This document shows, piece by piece, positions 21,402 to 32,416 of a DNA stretch of 64,000 nucleotides. The position numbers were made by a program, and so were the translations under genes. Source of the DNA: Lepiota brunneoincarnata (taxonomy: Eukaryota; Basidiomycota; Agaricomycetes; Agaricales; Agaricaceae); assembly GCA_023014365.1 (NCBI GenBank), contig JAEBUN010000012.1, forward strand, positions 744,001 through 808,000. Direction: 5' to 3'. How positions within the stretch are numbered: the first letter of the stretch is position 1; each line of letters begins with the position of its first letter. The notes under the pieces are model-generated. The model saw nothing but the letters and a program-made list of their open reading frames with translations. It did not search any database and was not told the DNA's origin.

Positions 21402-22903
21402 CAGGACATGTACATCTGCCCAGTCCAGTTCTTTGGCTAGGGTGACTGCTCGCCCTTCTAGGATGTCTCTTGCCTTGGTGCTTGGGTTTTGAGCTCGTTG
21501 AGGTTGTTGGGGGTGTAGGTCGCCCTCACTAGGTGTCTCCTCAGGGCTAGCATCGTTTGGAGTGCTGTTTTTGGCAGGATTGACTATAGGCTTGGTGGGA
21601 TCGGCTGGATGCTGGTCTGGTGCATCTAGTGTCTCGTTTGGGGGGTTTGCTGGGGTGTTGGGGCTGTGTGGGGGGTTGTTTTGAGGCTCGCTCGCAGGTG
21701 AATGCTCCCCTTCGAGCCCAGGACAACCTGTGTTAATAAACCGAAAATTTCATTCAATTTTTACAGCACCTATGTCCAGAAAATAAATGCGGGAGCCATT
21801 GCTCTTGGCATCATATCCCACCCATCTCCCCTTCTTCGCTCGTCCTCCGAGCTTGTCCCCACCTGCCTGGTGTACCCATACCTCTTCACCCCACTTACGT
21901 ATCGCCCTTAGGTCCGGTTTACAACTGTACAACACCTCGAAAGGTGTTTTGCCCTTGACTGCTCAAGTGCCTGTCCTATTCATCAGCCAGGCAACATGGG
22001 CAACAGCTTCTGCCCACAACAATTTCGGGAGACAGCTAGCATGCAGTAGTACACGTGTATGTTCGACGATTGTACGATTTTGGCATTCAGAAACACCATT
22101 GTGTTGGGGTGTATCGTGTACTGTGAGTTTGGTCTCCGTGCCTTGGGATTTCAAGTAGGACTGAAATTCGGTCGCAGTGTACTCCCCTCCCCTATCCGAA
22201 TGCAATGCCTTAACTCGGGTACTGAATTGTGTCTCGCACCATGCATCAAAATTTTGGTAGGCATCAAAAACATCGGATTTGTTGGAGAGAAAGTCAACAT
22301 GTGTCCACCTCGAAAAATCATCGATAAACATTACATAGTAGTGCTTTCCCCTCTTTGTCTCTACTCGTGCAGGCCCCCATACGTCAGAGTGAACCTCCTG
22401 TCCAAAAGTGGATGCTCGTTTGCCCTCCTGTGCCTTCGAAATTGGCAGCTGAGTTGCCTTGCCATAGGCACATGACTTGCAGAAGAAATCAATGTCAGCT
22501 CCGTCCTCTAGCCTCAGGCCAGCCACCAGACCATCACGGACAAGTTTCCAGGCTGCACCAGCAGCGATATGGCCCAGCCGTCGGTGTAACATGTCTAAGC
22601 TAAGTGGTTCAGCCACCACATTTGCTTCCTCCGCTTCTTTGACTAGTTTGTATAGACCCCTTCTGGTCCTTGGAATCTCGGCAATCTGGGTGCCACTAGT
22701 GTCTCGAATTATACATTTGCCATTTGCGAATGTGGTCATGAAGCCAGCATCGTCAAGACAGCCGATTGATACAAGTGTATAGCCTGCCTCTGGTGAGTAT
22801 AGGACTTCACTCAGGTGGAGTTGTGATGAGGTGGCACCATTTGGCAGCTCGAGGACTACTTCGCCTTTTCCAATGGCATTGAATGCTTTCTTATTTGCGG
22901 CGC
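21402..22903 (-). pseudogene. Copia integrase with GAG-pre-integrase domain
   Basis: HRRLGHIAAGAAWKLV...CKSCAYGK is the HHCC zinc domain (about 22430-22600); the DDE core has SDVWGP, SDRGGEY and the Glu of VSECQNRT (about 22090-22380). Upstream, FSAANKKAFNAIGKGEVVLELP lies at the truncation point. Stops: TGA after MNRTGT (about 21964) and TAA after GAVKIE (21748). A long Pro/Asn-rich linker leads to the RT. Confidence 0.88.
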
Positions 22904-24188
22904 TGAAAAGGTAGAAACGTTCGTATGTTTTAATATGGATAGTGGGCTTGTTTTCACTAAGCTTAGCCGAAATTCGATAAGCTTAAGCTAATACAAGTGG
23001 AATGAGATAGATAAGGAACAGTTTCGTCTTTTAGGGTGTTCTGGGGGTGCGTTCTGACAGCGAAATTCAAGAGAGTAGTGTTTTAGAGGTTAACGAACAG
23101 CCGTTGAAGTTATCTTAGCCGTACGGTGCAACAATGAAAGGACAATCCCTGTCAATTCAAAGCGCGGGGTCTCTAGTCTCTGGTCTCTGGTCTCTGTCTC
23201 TGTCTCTGTCTCTAGCACTCTGGAACTCTAAACTCTGAACTCTGGTCTCTGTCTCTGTCTCTGGGTTGGTCGACGACCGAAGAATTCACACTTAACGACG
23301 CACACTAAATAGCCCTCTGAAACCGTTCTTGATCACGGCTCGCAGACTTGCGTGTGGAAGCGGGGGTGAGACCTCTTGCTTCTCCACGAACAAGTGCGAC
23401 CGTATTTATATTGTTTAGATACATACGAGAGATAGTAAATATGAAATAGAAAACAATAAGCTTAATTGTTACAGGCACTGTAGAACATTTTGGAAGGTTC
23501 GGCAGCATTTCTACCTTGCCCTGGGTTATGAGTTTTTCTCTGATTAATGAATGGCAATCCAGCCAGACGTGTTTCGTGCTCGTCTGCATTATTCTGCATC
23601 CACGCGAGCGCGTTAAGACTCCGGATCAATTATGATCGGAATGTATAGCGGATGGACAGTCCCTTGATCCGTTGTAATTAATCTCAGTTAAGCAATAGGC
23701 CGAGGTGCCAGGACCCACAAAGCACTCGTTAATTAGGAGTCTTTGATATTTCTAGGGTTTTGGGCATCGGGTGTCGCCTCCCGAACGTTGAACGTTCCAT
23801 TCCGTGGTCCGGTCATCATTATTGGGCTCGCTTTTGACGTAATACTCCTGCGACAGCCGCTAGGTACATTCTTTATATTCAAACGCATCCGGGTTCATCA
23901 GAAAACTGCTCGTAAGGTCCCTTGATGCGACCGGAGTATACTCGATAGACTATGTAGAGTCCTGAATCCCTCTGGAAAGTGTTCCGATAGTTTGGTTCAC
24001 TAAGCTTAGTGATAATGAACTGGTTTGAACACTTCCAAGGCTCGAATATCCTCAATTCGGTCGAACTGGCTACTACGGGACATAGTACCAATCCTCTATA
24101 GAGTTCTTTAATGATATAGCCAATGATTCTATGTAGAGAATCGTTCCGGAGTACGGAATTCATGTATAGGCGTGAAATCGGCGTATCA
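22904..24188 (-). repeat. Element G 3' LTR
   Basis: 1285 bp; minus strand TGATACGCC...CCTTTTCA. It holds four TAAGCTTA palindromes and a simple TCTCTG/GTCTCT repeat tract (about 23167-23262). Nearly identical to 35546-36845 and 42419-43719. Confidence 0.9.
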
Positions 24189-24199
24189 TCTCCCCCTAA
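24189..24199 (-). other. Polypurine tract of element G
   Basis: The minus strand reads TTAGGGGGAGA immediately before TGATACGCC, the first bases of the 3' LTR; the position and composition expected for plus-strand priming. Confidence 0.75.
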
Positions 24200-24513
24200 C
24201 CAATTGCTGACTGTCCTCAGTCATTATCTCCTTCAAATTCGCAGTATCTGAGTCTCTCTGACGCGCTCTATGGTCTAGAACGTTCACCAGCTTCGAGGGT
24301 AGCGCACTTTCGCTAAGCTTATTCCAAATGATGTCATGTCACCGAGTTTAAATGTATAGATCAACTTCTTGTTGCTATAGCTTAAATTTTTATCTCTTTA
24401 TTGGGTCTTTTAAATGTCCCAAGGTCTCGTTTCCTCTCTTTCGTTCTCCCTCTCACTCTTTATTCGTTTTATCCTGCTCGCAGATCACTCCTTAACGCCC
24501 ACTTCTATCAACA

Positions 24514-26552
24514 ATGGACCGAAACACGCGCAGCAGCAAACGTGCCCGATACGAAGTAGACACGGACTCCTCCTCTGGTGAGTAGAGTTCGTGTTACAAT
24601 CATCTTTGTTTTTCCTCACACTGTCCTCAGACTACGCTGGGCCTAGCACTGCCCCTCCGGCCTCTCAGGACGCGCCCTCTTCGTCGATTGCGCAACGTAA
24701 GTCTCTTTTCTCTCGCTCTCGTTGTTTTCCTCATGCTTTCTTTGTCCTTAGGTCTCACTATTCGCCTCCCGGCGCGTCGCAACCTCCTTCCTCAATGGGA
24801 ACCACCAGCACCATGTGTTAGGAGAGCTAGAGGAGGGTGAGTGGGACGAGGAGCTCGCGGAAATCGCCAGGGAGGTGTGGATAGGACCCCTCCCCCACCG
24901 TACTCGCCGCCCCGCGAACCAACCCCTCGGCCAGCCACTCCCCTGTCCACTCCTGTGCCGCGACGCGTCATCTCGATCGCGTCACTGTGCAATCCAACTG
25001 ACGAGAGTTCTGCCGGATTGTCCGCAGAACTTTCGTTAGGTATCCCTGTCGGCGGGCCCTCTGGTGGATTATCCACAGAGGCTCCGTCCAGTTCAATGTT
25101 GCTGCCCCCTCTCGCCGTCTCTCTGCGCACCCTGGACGGTGAAGGCTCGCTGGTGCTCCCTCCCCTGGGTATTGCGTCAGGTTCAGAGGTGCCGGGCCCT
25201 TCAACAAACCGCCCCTCCTCTCCTGTAGCCTCTTCGGCTACTTCTATGCGTAAGCTTAAGCCTTTTTCTGCTTATTTCTCCGCTCCTGCTAATAGTGTGC
25301 CTCATAGCTCGTATCCCTGCCGCTCTCAAAGGCAAGCAACGTGCACAGTCATCTGCGCCGCCCCCGTCGCCTCTGTTCCTGGCGAGTTCAAATTCGCCAT
25401 CGCATTCTCCGGTCCCAGAGGTCTCCCAAGAAGACCTCTTCAAAATTTTTAACTGGTCCTCTACCCTGGTCGAGCGGAACGCATTGGCCTCTCCCAGGTG
25501 TCCTACGCCCTCGCTTCCTCACTTGGCTTCTGCTTCAGTCGAGTCTCTCCCAAGTCCCGCGGAGGCTTCGCCTTCTCCAGATTTGGAGCTCCTCTTGGAG
25601 CCTTCGCCTGTTCCCCAGGAGCCGGCGTTCGTTTTTCAAGACTCATTCTTAGCTTCTCCAACCCCCGTCCCCTCTCGTTTGCCGAGCCCAGTGGTCCCAG
25701 ACACATCCCAGTCCTTGCCTCCCCAAGCCGGACCTTCAGGGTCGCGTCGCGCGCGCGTAACCCTACCGAAGAAAAGCTCTAACATGCGCCCAAAGAAATA
25801 TACTCCCCAGGCGCGCATCCGACGTTCTGAAGCCGAAATAATCCGGGATCATGGATACCGGCACCCAGTCCCGCTCTTTTGTGAGGACTTTTCTAGGCTG
25901 CTGGCAGCTAGCCAGCTTTCGGTACGTTCTACAAGTTTTTCTCGTGTTTCCTTATTAACTGTTTTGCCCCTTCCCTAGTACGTGCCGCCTCGGTCTCGGT
26001 GCACTACTTGCGCCGCTCGTAAGTTGGAGTGCGAGCCTCTGGGCAAGGGTAAGAAGTGTCACAGCTGCGACCTGTACAACTACCCCTGTACCTTCGCAGA
26101 CCATCCGCGAGTCTCGGCTGGCGTTGCGAACGCCCTGGTCACGTCCTCACTGACCAGTGAATACCGTAAGTTTCTCTGTTCACTGTTTTTCCCATTTATT
26201 CACTTTTTATTTCCCAGATCTTGCTGCCTTCGCATGTGTTGCGTCCTCCAGCTTGGTCAGTCTGGAGGCCAATCGTGTTGCCTACGAGGCATCGGCCTTC
26301 CACCACCGCCGTGTAATCTACCAGTTCGTCCAGGAGATGCAAGCTACCAGGACGGCCTTGGACGGTAACGACGTGGCGTTCGTGGAGATGGGTATGGCCG
26401 AGTCCCTCGAAGACGTCCAGGCGTTCTTCGAGTTTGCTGACAACTTTCCGGGGGTCCCGACATACGAAGAATTCGAGGAGCTCAAATCGCTCCTCTTCCT
26501 CGCTTTCCCGATGACTCAGGATCCGGAGTCTGTCTTGGAGGACTTGAACTAG
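24514..26552 (+). CDS. Cargo gene 1 of element G: Zn2Cys6 cluster protein, 571 aa, seven exons
   Basis: Exons 24514-24577, 24631-24696, 24752-24836, 24885-25249, 25308-25921, 25979-26165 and 26218-26552; all six introns are GT-AG, 48-58 bp, and phases join without error to 572 codons including stop. The N-terminal 400 residues are Pro/Ser-rich and end in a basic stretch (SRRARVTLPKK...RPKKY). Residues 406-435 give C-X2-C-X6-C-X8-C-X2-C-X6-C, the fungal binuclear zinc cluster that binds DNA. The C-terminal 110 residues are acidic and helical. Antisense to the host element, which preserves its introns during retrotransposition. Target genes unknown; DNA binding is inferred from the cluster only. 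One TAAGCTTA sits at the donor of intron 4. Confidence 0.75.
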
Positions 26553-26811
26553 TGCCTGCTTCCCTTTCCTCTCTTGAATGTAATATATCCTCTTGTCCTG
26601 TATATAGTTACATTTCACTTAACGATTCTTGTCTCTTGGTATCTTTCTGAGTTAAGCTTAAGGCCCTTCTGGAATATCCCAAGCTAAGCTAAGGCTTCCA
26701 GCCGCTTATACGCTCATCAGATATTTCTCTGATACTTCTGCGATGTTTATTGACATCTCAGCGCGCCACGATTCGCCATGTGTAGTGAACCGGTCATCCG
26801 TTCCGGCTTCA

Positions 26812-26903
26812 TTTACAAGCCCGAACCCGAACCAGCCTGTACACGGGGTTTGACGCGTTTACAAGCCCGAACCCGAACCAGCCTGTACACGGGGTTTGAC
26901 GCG
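26812..26903 (+). repeat. Two 46-bp tandem repeats between the cargo genes
   Basis: Units 26812-26857 and 26858-26903 are identical (each starts TTTACAAGCCCGAACCC and ends GGGGTTTGACGCG). They lie in the spacer between cargo gene 1 and the promoter of cargo gene 2. Confidence 0.9.
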
Positions 26904-27168
26904 CCATTTGCGCCACTTGGGGCCCGTCTCCCCCTAGCCAAATTGAAATCGGTGCCCTCACCGTTCCATCCGAATCCCTGTGCACACTGATAACCGCGAG
27001 ACCCTGGCGACCTGCTACCCAATAAGGCAACTGTGGTTCAGCTAGTCTGTCGAAGGCTGGCTACTCAAGATTACAGGTTTCCTAGGCCTCTCAGGTCATA
27101 AGCTTAGGGTGGAGGGTGCTCTTTATCCACTCGTCATGATTCGTCATCACTGCCGACAGCCTTTTCTT

Positions 27169-27176
27169 ATAAAAGC
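27169..27176 (+). promoter_or_regulatory. TATA box of cargo gene 2
   Basis: TATAAAAG lies 44-51 bp upstream of the gene 2 ATG at 27220; a TAAGCTTA palindrome (27099-27106) is 63 bp further upstream. Confidence 0.5.
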
Positions 27177-27219
27177 GAGGGAGCGACGTCTCATTCTAGC
27201 AGACACTCTTCGTAAGAAA

Positions 27220-28567
27220 ATGGCTTCTTCAATCCCCAACCTTCAAGTCAAGCTCGACGATCTCATCAGCAACGCCAAAGGTCGTCTTCAGCGCCTGCAA
27301 AACGGTCAAGTCGCTCGTCCCCTCGTCGAGAAGGCTCTCCTCGCATTCGACGCCCCTGGGGTATGTCTATTCTTTTCATGCTTCTCTCGCTGTTCCTCAA
27401 TCATTTCTAGTCTGCTTATATTGAAGTGTTATCGGAGGATAATGAAGCTATCAAGCTTCATGTCAACCAAGACTACGTCTTCCGTATTCGCAAGCTCTAC
27501 GAAATTTACCAAAACAACTACCATTCGTCTTATGAGATGCCCGCGATCTATAAGGCGCTCTCTGAATGCTGTAGCCGCATTAATCGCGTCCGCTCTGAAG
27601 AATCCCACAAAACCCGTACCGAAGAGGCTCAGAACCCGTCGTCCACGACTGGCTCTACTTCCTCCAACGTTGCCGAAGGCTCTGCTGTCCCCAAACGCGT
27701 AAGCTTAGCGTTCTTTTGGCTTCAAATCGTCTTCTCATGCATAAGCTTAGCCTCGCAAGGGTCGCAAGGCCCCTATCTCTGCTGCTGTTGTGGTAGACAC
27801 CGATACCGAGCCTGCGGAGAGTATGAATAGTGCCTCCAACTCCCGAGCAACTGGTGCTGACACGGTAATCTAGCTGCTTCTCAACCTATTACATTGGCTG
27901 AGATCATCGCTCGCCTTCAGGACATGATGGTCGACGAGGAGGTCTCTCAAGCTATCGTCGAAGAGGTTCGTGTAGTTCCGCCTTATCGCAAGCGTCGTTT
28001 GTCTACCTCCGACGTGGTGCGCCAGCTCCACTCCCCCCAACCACTGATTCTGACTTCCTCTCTCTCTAGGAGACTGTCAAAAAGTCCTCATCGTCTAAAG
28101 GCTCTGTCCGTCTTCTTCCCTATTGTCAAGTTCCCAATATGAACACTAAACACTGCTGTTATGTCCGGGCTGAACAGGTTCTAGCCAAAGCCAGCGCCAA
28201 TACTGCCAAACGCGCCTGTACCGAGTCTGCTTCTGATGAGCGCACCTTCGCAGGCTTATCCGGTGGGCAATTTCTCACTTCTGTTCGTTAAGCTTAGCGG
28301 CTCTGACACTTTTCCCGGGCAGCTCGTTTGCTCCAGGAACTCCAAAACCTCCTGTCTCACTCTCGCGACGAGTACGAGTCTGAATCTCGCAGTGACGACG
28401 CTCGGTCTGTCAAATGCGACCTCAATTCGCTCAGCCGGGACTTCATCGAGGCTATTCCCTCGCTCGAAGCTAACTTAAAGAGGTTCCAATTCCTCATTCA
28501 AGAGCGCATCCGTCTCAAAAGTCTTTTGCGCAACCTCTCCGACTTGGACAAGCCCCTCCCCACTTAA
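27220..28567 (+). CDS. Cargo gene 2 of element G: nuclear-type helical protein, 358 aa, six exons
   Basis: Exons 27220-27360, 27411-27698, 27751-27820, 27874-28013, 28070-28262 and 28323-28567; five introns of 50-60 bp join in phase to 359 codons including stop. Splicing of intron 2 creates VPKRPRKGRK, a nuclear-localisation-type basic run. The N-terminus (KLDDLISNAKGRLQRLQNG) and the C-terminus (ARLLQELQNLL...RFQFLIQERIRLK) are helical and may form coiled coils. No enzymatic motif or known family recognised. Intron 2 begins GTAAGCTTAG and ends ATAAGCTTAG, intron 5 contains another copy, and one overlaps the stop codon. It converges on pol with 76 bp between the stops. Confidence 0.7.
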
Positions 28568-28643
28568 GCTTAACGCTTTTACAGTCCCTAGGATAGTTTT
28601 CCGTCGATAAGTAGATAGTTCTGTCCACAATATCAGGTTTTTT

Positions 28644-31600
28644 CTATCCTTCCAACTCTTCCGGCTCCCATCTGTCACTAGGCTCATCCTCAGTAGTCTC
28701 CTCCAGGGTCTTCAGTCCCTCTGGCGACAGATCTATCAACTCTTGTAATTCCGGCGGCAACGGTATATGTTTCCTGGCTAAGTAGGGAATTACTCTGAAC
28801 GCCGCCACTTTATTCTGCCATACCGAACCGTCCAACTCTGCCAGGATATAAGATCCTCCCTTTGATCTAGATATGACCACCATGGGTCCTAGATACCTGG
28901 GTTTCATCTTCCTGTCTGCTGAGCTCTCTATAGCCGTATTTCTCACTAATACTAAATCTCCCGCGCCGAAGCGATAGTCTTTTATCTTATGCGCTGCTTG
29001 CCGTTCCATTTCCCAAGCCTTGCTAAGCTTAGTGTCTGAAACACGCTGACGCATCTCCTCAACATGCCGAACATGTTTTGCCAAAGCCTGAGCTCGATAT
29101 CCTATCAACTCGGCCGTGGTCAAGTACTTATTCGGTAGCTGCACCAGCCAAGTGGCCTCTTTGACATCCAAAGGTAGCGTCGGGTGCGCTCCGGTTACCA
29201 AAAAGTACGGGGAACACCCCATTCCTTTTCTAATGGTGATCCGATCTGCCCACATAACGTGCGGTAGGTGCCAATACCACTTTTTGACGTCTCCATCTGT
29301 AGCTTTGTACAACATTTGTCGCACATCCCAGTGGGGTCGCTCAATAATCCTGTTCGCTTTGGAATTGTAAGGAGATATCGTTACTCCCTTTATCCCATAT
29401 TTTTCTTCCAGCCATCGAACAGCTTTCTTAAATGGAGAACCGTTGTCCGTGACAATCTTCACTATACAGCCCCATCGGCAAATGATATCTTCGAATAACC
29501 ACTGCGCGATCGAACTGGCGTTCTCTTTTCTCAACGCTTTTGCCTCCATCCAAGATGACAGTCCACACCTTCCATGCACAATATAACTACACCCATTAGA
29601 ACTTGGCGTCATATGTAGTGTGTCCACATGTAGCACTTGGAATATCGACGGCGTGGGCGTTACTATTGGCGGCGTCTCGATGATCACCTTTTGCCGTTGC
29701 TGGCATAGATGGCACGATTGCACATACCAAGCTACGTCTCCTTCAACTTCCGGCCACCAGAACCTCTGCGTTATAAGCTTAGTGGTTGCGTATATTCCTC
29801 TGTGTCCTAGGAAGTCGTGGCTGGCTTGCAACATATACATATGTTGCTCCTTATCCACTACTAGCTGATGCTGACCGCTAGGACTCGTCCTATACAGCCT
29901 CCCCTCTTTATCCAAGAAGAAATGCTCTACCATATGCTTAAGCTTACGCAGATCTGGCTCATCCAAGCCTTCAGCTGCACTACTGCCCCCTGTTTTCAGG
30001 TATTCCCTGACTTTGGGTATCCTTTCATCTTGTATTCGCGCTGTATCTGTCCTGCGCGACTCATCATATGTTTCCTCTATCTCGGCCGACTTTTCCTCTT
30101 CGAAATCTGGCACTAGCCTGACATCCGTCATTAAGCTTAGTACTTGTCGATGGTTTTCTGGACAGGCTGGGTCTTCTATAACCCTAAGCTTAGCCTGTTG
30201 TTCATCCAAGTACTCTTCCCGGGCTTGATCCAGCTCATACTCAAAATCATACACATCACGCACCAGACCCTGGTTGAAGCCAGAGCGACTGTCGATCTCA
30301 TCGCAGAAGGCTTCCAAGGGTAAAGGATCTGCAGCCCCTGGATCTTCTTTGATCAGTTCGAACTCCTCTCCTTCATCCTCGGATCCATCGTCGAAGCGAC
30401 GGGCTGTCTCATCACCGGGATAGTAGCGTCGCCTGGACAGTCCGTCCGGTCCAAAGTTCTTCCCTTCTTTGTGTACTAGCGTGAAGTGGAACGACCTAAT
30501 GAAGTCCACCCAGCGGTTTACTGTGGCGTTCGGGAGCTTCCCTGGGTTGTTTAACATCCCAAAGAGAAACTTCGCATCCGTCTCCACCACTAAGTTTCTT
30601 GATCCCCACAGTAAATATTTCTCTTGTTCCAGCACCATTCTTAAGCCGCATAGCTCTCGCTTGGGCTGAGAGTATCTCTGCTGTCTTTCATCCAATAATA
30701 TTGACCCAAACTTCACATAATGTATAAGCTTAGCGTCTTCTCCATCTCTCTGATATATGTAGTATCCCACCGCCCTCCATGAGGTATCCACGGCTACTAC
30801 TATGGGTTGTTTACTCGGAAATTCGGGGTTCCTGGTCGGGAAACAGCGCTGAATCGCATCTTTCAGCTCCTGCTGCGCTTTCCGTTCGTTTTCTCCCCAC
30901 TCAAACTCTTGCCCTTTTTTAAGCTTTTCGTACAGAGGTGCCGCTATGGCTATGAACTTTGGGATATGATTCCTGCAGCGCGTAGCTGTTCCTAGAAAAC
31001 CCCTTAGCTCGGAGACATTCTCGCAATCCCCCCATCTTAATATCTTCCCAATGGTGTCTGTAGCAGGCAACCGTCCTTTATATGAGCATTCAAAACCCAC
31101 CACGGTGATTTCATCAGCGCAGATAGTCGTCTTGGGCCCAGAGAAGGTCCCTCCTACGTATTTCATCCTCTGTAGAATCCTATTGACGGTCTGCATGTGT
31201 TCCCATACAAATCTTCGGATCCCTGGGTTCTCTTTCAACGTCTCTTCCGTGCCATCTGGCAACTCATATCTAGTTTTCGGCCCTCTGATAGGTACATCAT
31301 CTATGTACGGCATCGTGTATTCTGGTATCTCACTGGCTAGGATCGCTGTTACATCCTCATGGAATATAGGCACTGAGTTGGTCCATCCCATGGGTAATGT
31401 CACTAAGCGTAGCGCTCCAAAAGGCATCTGGAACGTTGTTAAGTCCCGAGACGACTCAGCTAACAGTCGCTCGTCATAGCCAACATATAGATCCAGAATG
31501 CCTCCGCAAGCTCTGCCTGCGAAGTGCATCGCCAAATCTTCTGTTGCTGGCGGCAGTCCTGAATGCGCTATCGTCACTCTGTTCAGCGGCTCCAAGCTGT

Positions 31601-32416
31601 GTACCAGTCTCAAACTTTTCCCATCTTTCTTCACCACACAGAACCATCGGGATCTATAGGATGAGTTCGACGGCTCGTATACACCAGCACTAATCTTTCT
31701 CTTTATAATGGCACAGACTTCATCATAGATCGCTGGTGGAATCGGAATGGGCTTCTCCACCCACGGAGTATGTTCTACCGTCGGTATCTCGATCGGCGGG
31801 AAGAAGTCTTCCCTAAAACATCCCCTCTCCTCATCTGTCCATGCGAATGCCCTTTCTTGAAGCATCATGACTTGGTGCATCAGCTTTCTTTCTTCTGGCC
31901 ACAAGAAATCCCCTGCATGGGCTTCATCCAGCTTAAGCTTGCGCTCCTCCGTATATCTGCCTGTCGGGACAAACTCTGGAGGATGCATGCTAAGCTTAGG
32001 CATTTCTGCCAGCGGATCCCCTTTTATTTCTCGTTTTATCCTGAATTTCTCCGGTAAATCACCTAACACTGGCCTCACTTTTAAAGCGACTGGTTTATAT
32101 TTCTTCCCAGCCAGGCATTGTACAATATCTTCGTCATCCCCTTCAGTTTCGAAGACAGTTATTCCCTGACCCTCCGTATCCTGTGCGTTGGCGATGCGCC
32201 CTAGGCACGATAACGCCGTTGCTCTATCTTCCTGTGGGCAGTCCTCATCGCGTATGACTCGGTCAATGAACATTAGCTGTAGCTCGGCCTCTGAGAAGCT
32301 TCCTTTTGCTAAGCTTAGTGTTTGTGCGACGACAGGGCCCTTCTCATCATCATAGTCTATTATACAAGCCACCTCTCCTTGTCCCTCAGTCAACTCATCG
32401 AGGTTTCTTGAAAATT
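28644..32416 (-). CDS. Element G pol: RT, RNase H, integrase
   Basis: The frame is open for about 1255 codons. RT motifs: [49 protein letters not shown] and the catalytic YIDD (MPYIDDVPI, about 31295-31315). RNase [21 protein letters not shown] and [11 protein letters not shown]. Integrase: H2C2 (HDFLGHRGI...CHLCQQRQ, about 29680-29860), DDE core [17 protein letters not shown] and ERPHWDV, and a GPY/F-like LGPMVVISR. No chromodomain. There is no ATG at the 5' end; the frame overlaps pro by 27 nt in -1 and is most simply reached by frameshifting at 32411-32417. All catalytic residues are present. Confidence 0.9.

Larger units (their letters stand above)
19408..22903 (-). mobile_element. Ty1/Copia element, 5'-truncated
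   Basis: Minus-strand order: GAG-pre-integrase, integrase, RT and RNase H, polypurine tract (AAGGGGAG just before the LTR), 3' LTR. The 5' part (gag, protease, 5' LTR) is missing beyond 22903, where element G begins. It is inserted in or after D1; the 5 bp left of the LTR are AAAGT. Confidence 0.88.

Noticed and set aside
23167..23262. TCTCTG/GTCTCT tract in the G LTR as a possible CRISPR-like or regulatory array
   Set aside because: A simple hexamer microsatellite with length variation between LTR copies; no spacers.
23305..23589. A 94-codon minus-strand ORF (MQTSTKHVWLDCHSLIREK...) present in all three G-family LTRs
   Set aside because: The three LTRs are nearly identical, so shared openness is not independent evidence. 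A faint resemblance to the end of Copia RNase H (KHI...IRE) is too weak to call a gene.
22904..24188. The 1.3-kb repeat as a DNA transposon
   Set aside because: Its ends are TG...CA without terminal inverted repeats, one copy is followed by a primer-binding-type site and another is preceded by a polypurine tract; it is an LTR.
24189..28643. Cargo genes as ordinary host genes that happen to lie between two unrelated G LTRs
   Set aside because: A polypurine tract abuts the 3' LTR beyond the cargo, both LTRs share orientation with pol, and the TAAGCTTA motif runs through LTRs, pol and cargo alike, so the region belongs to the element.
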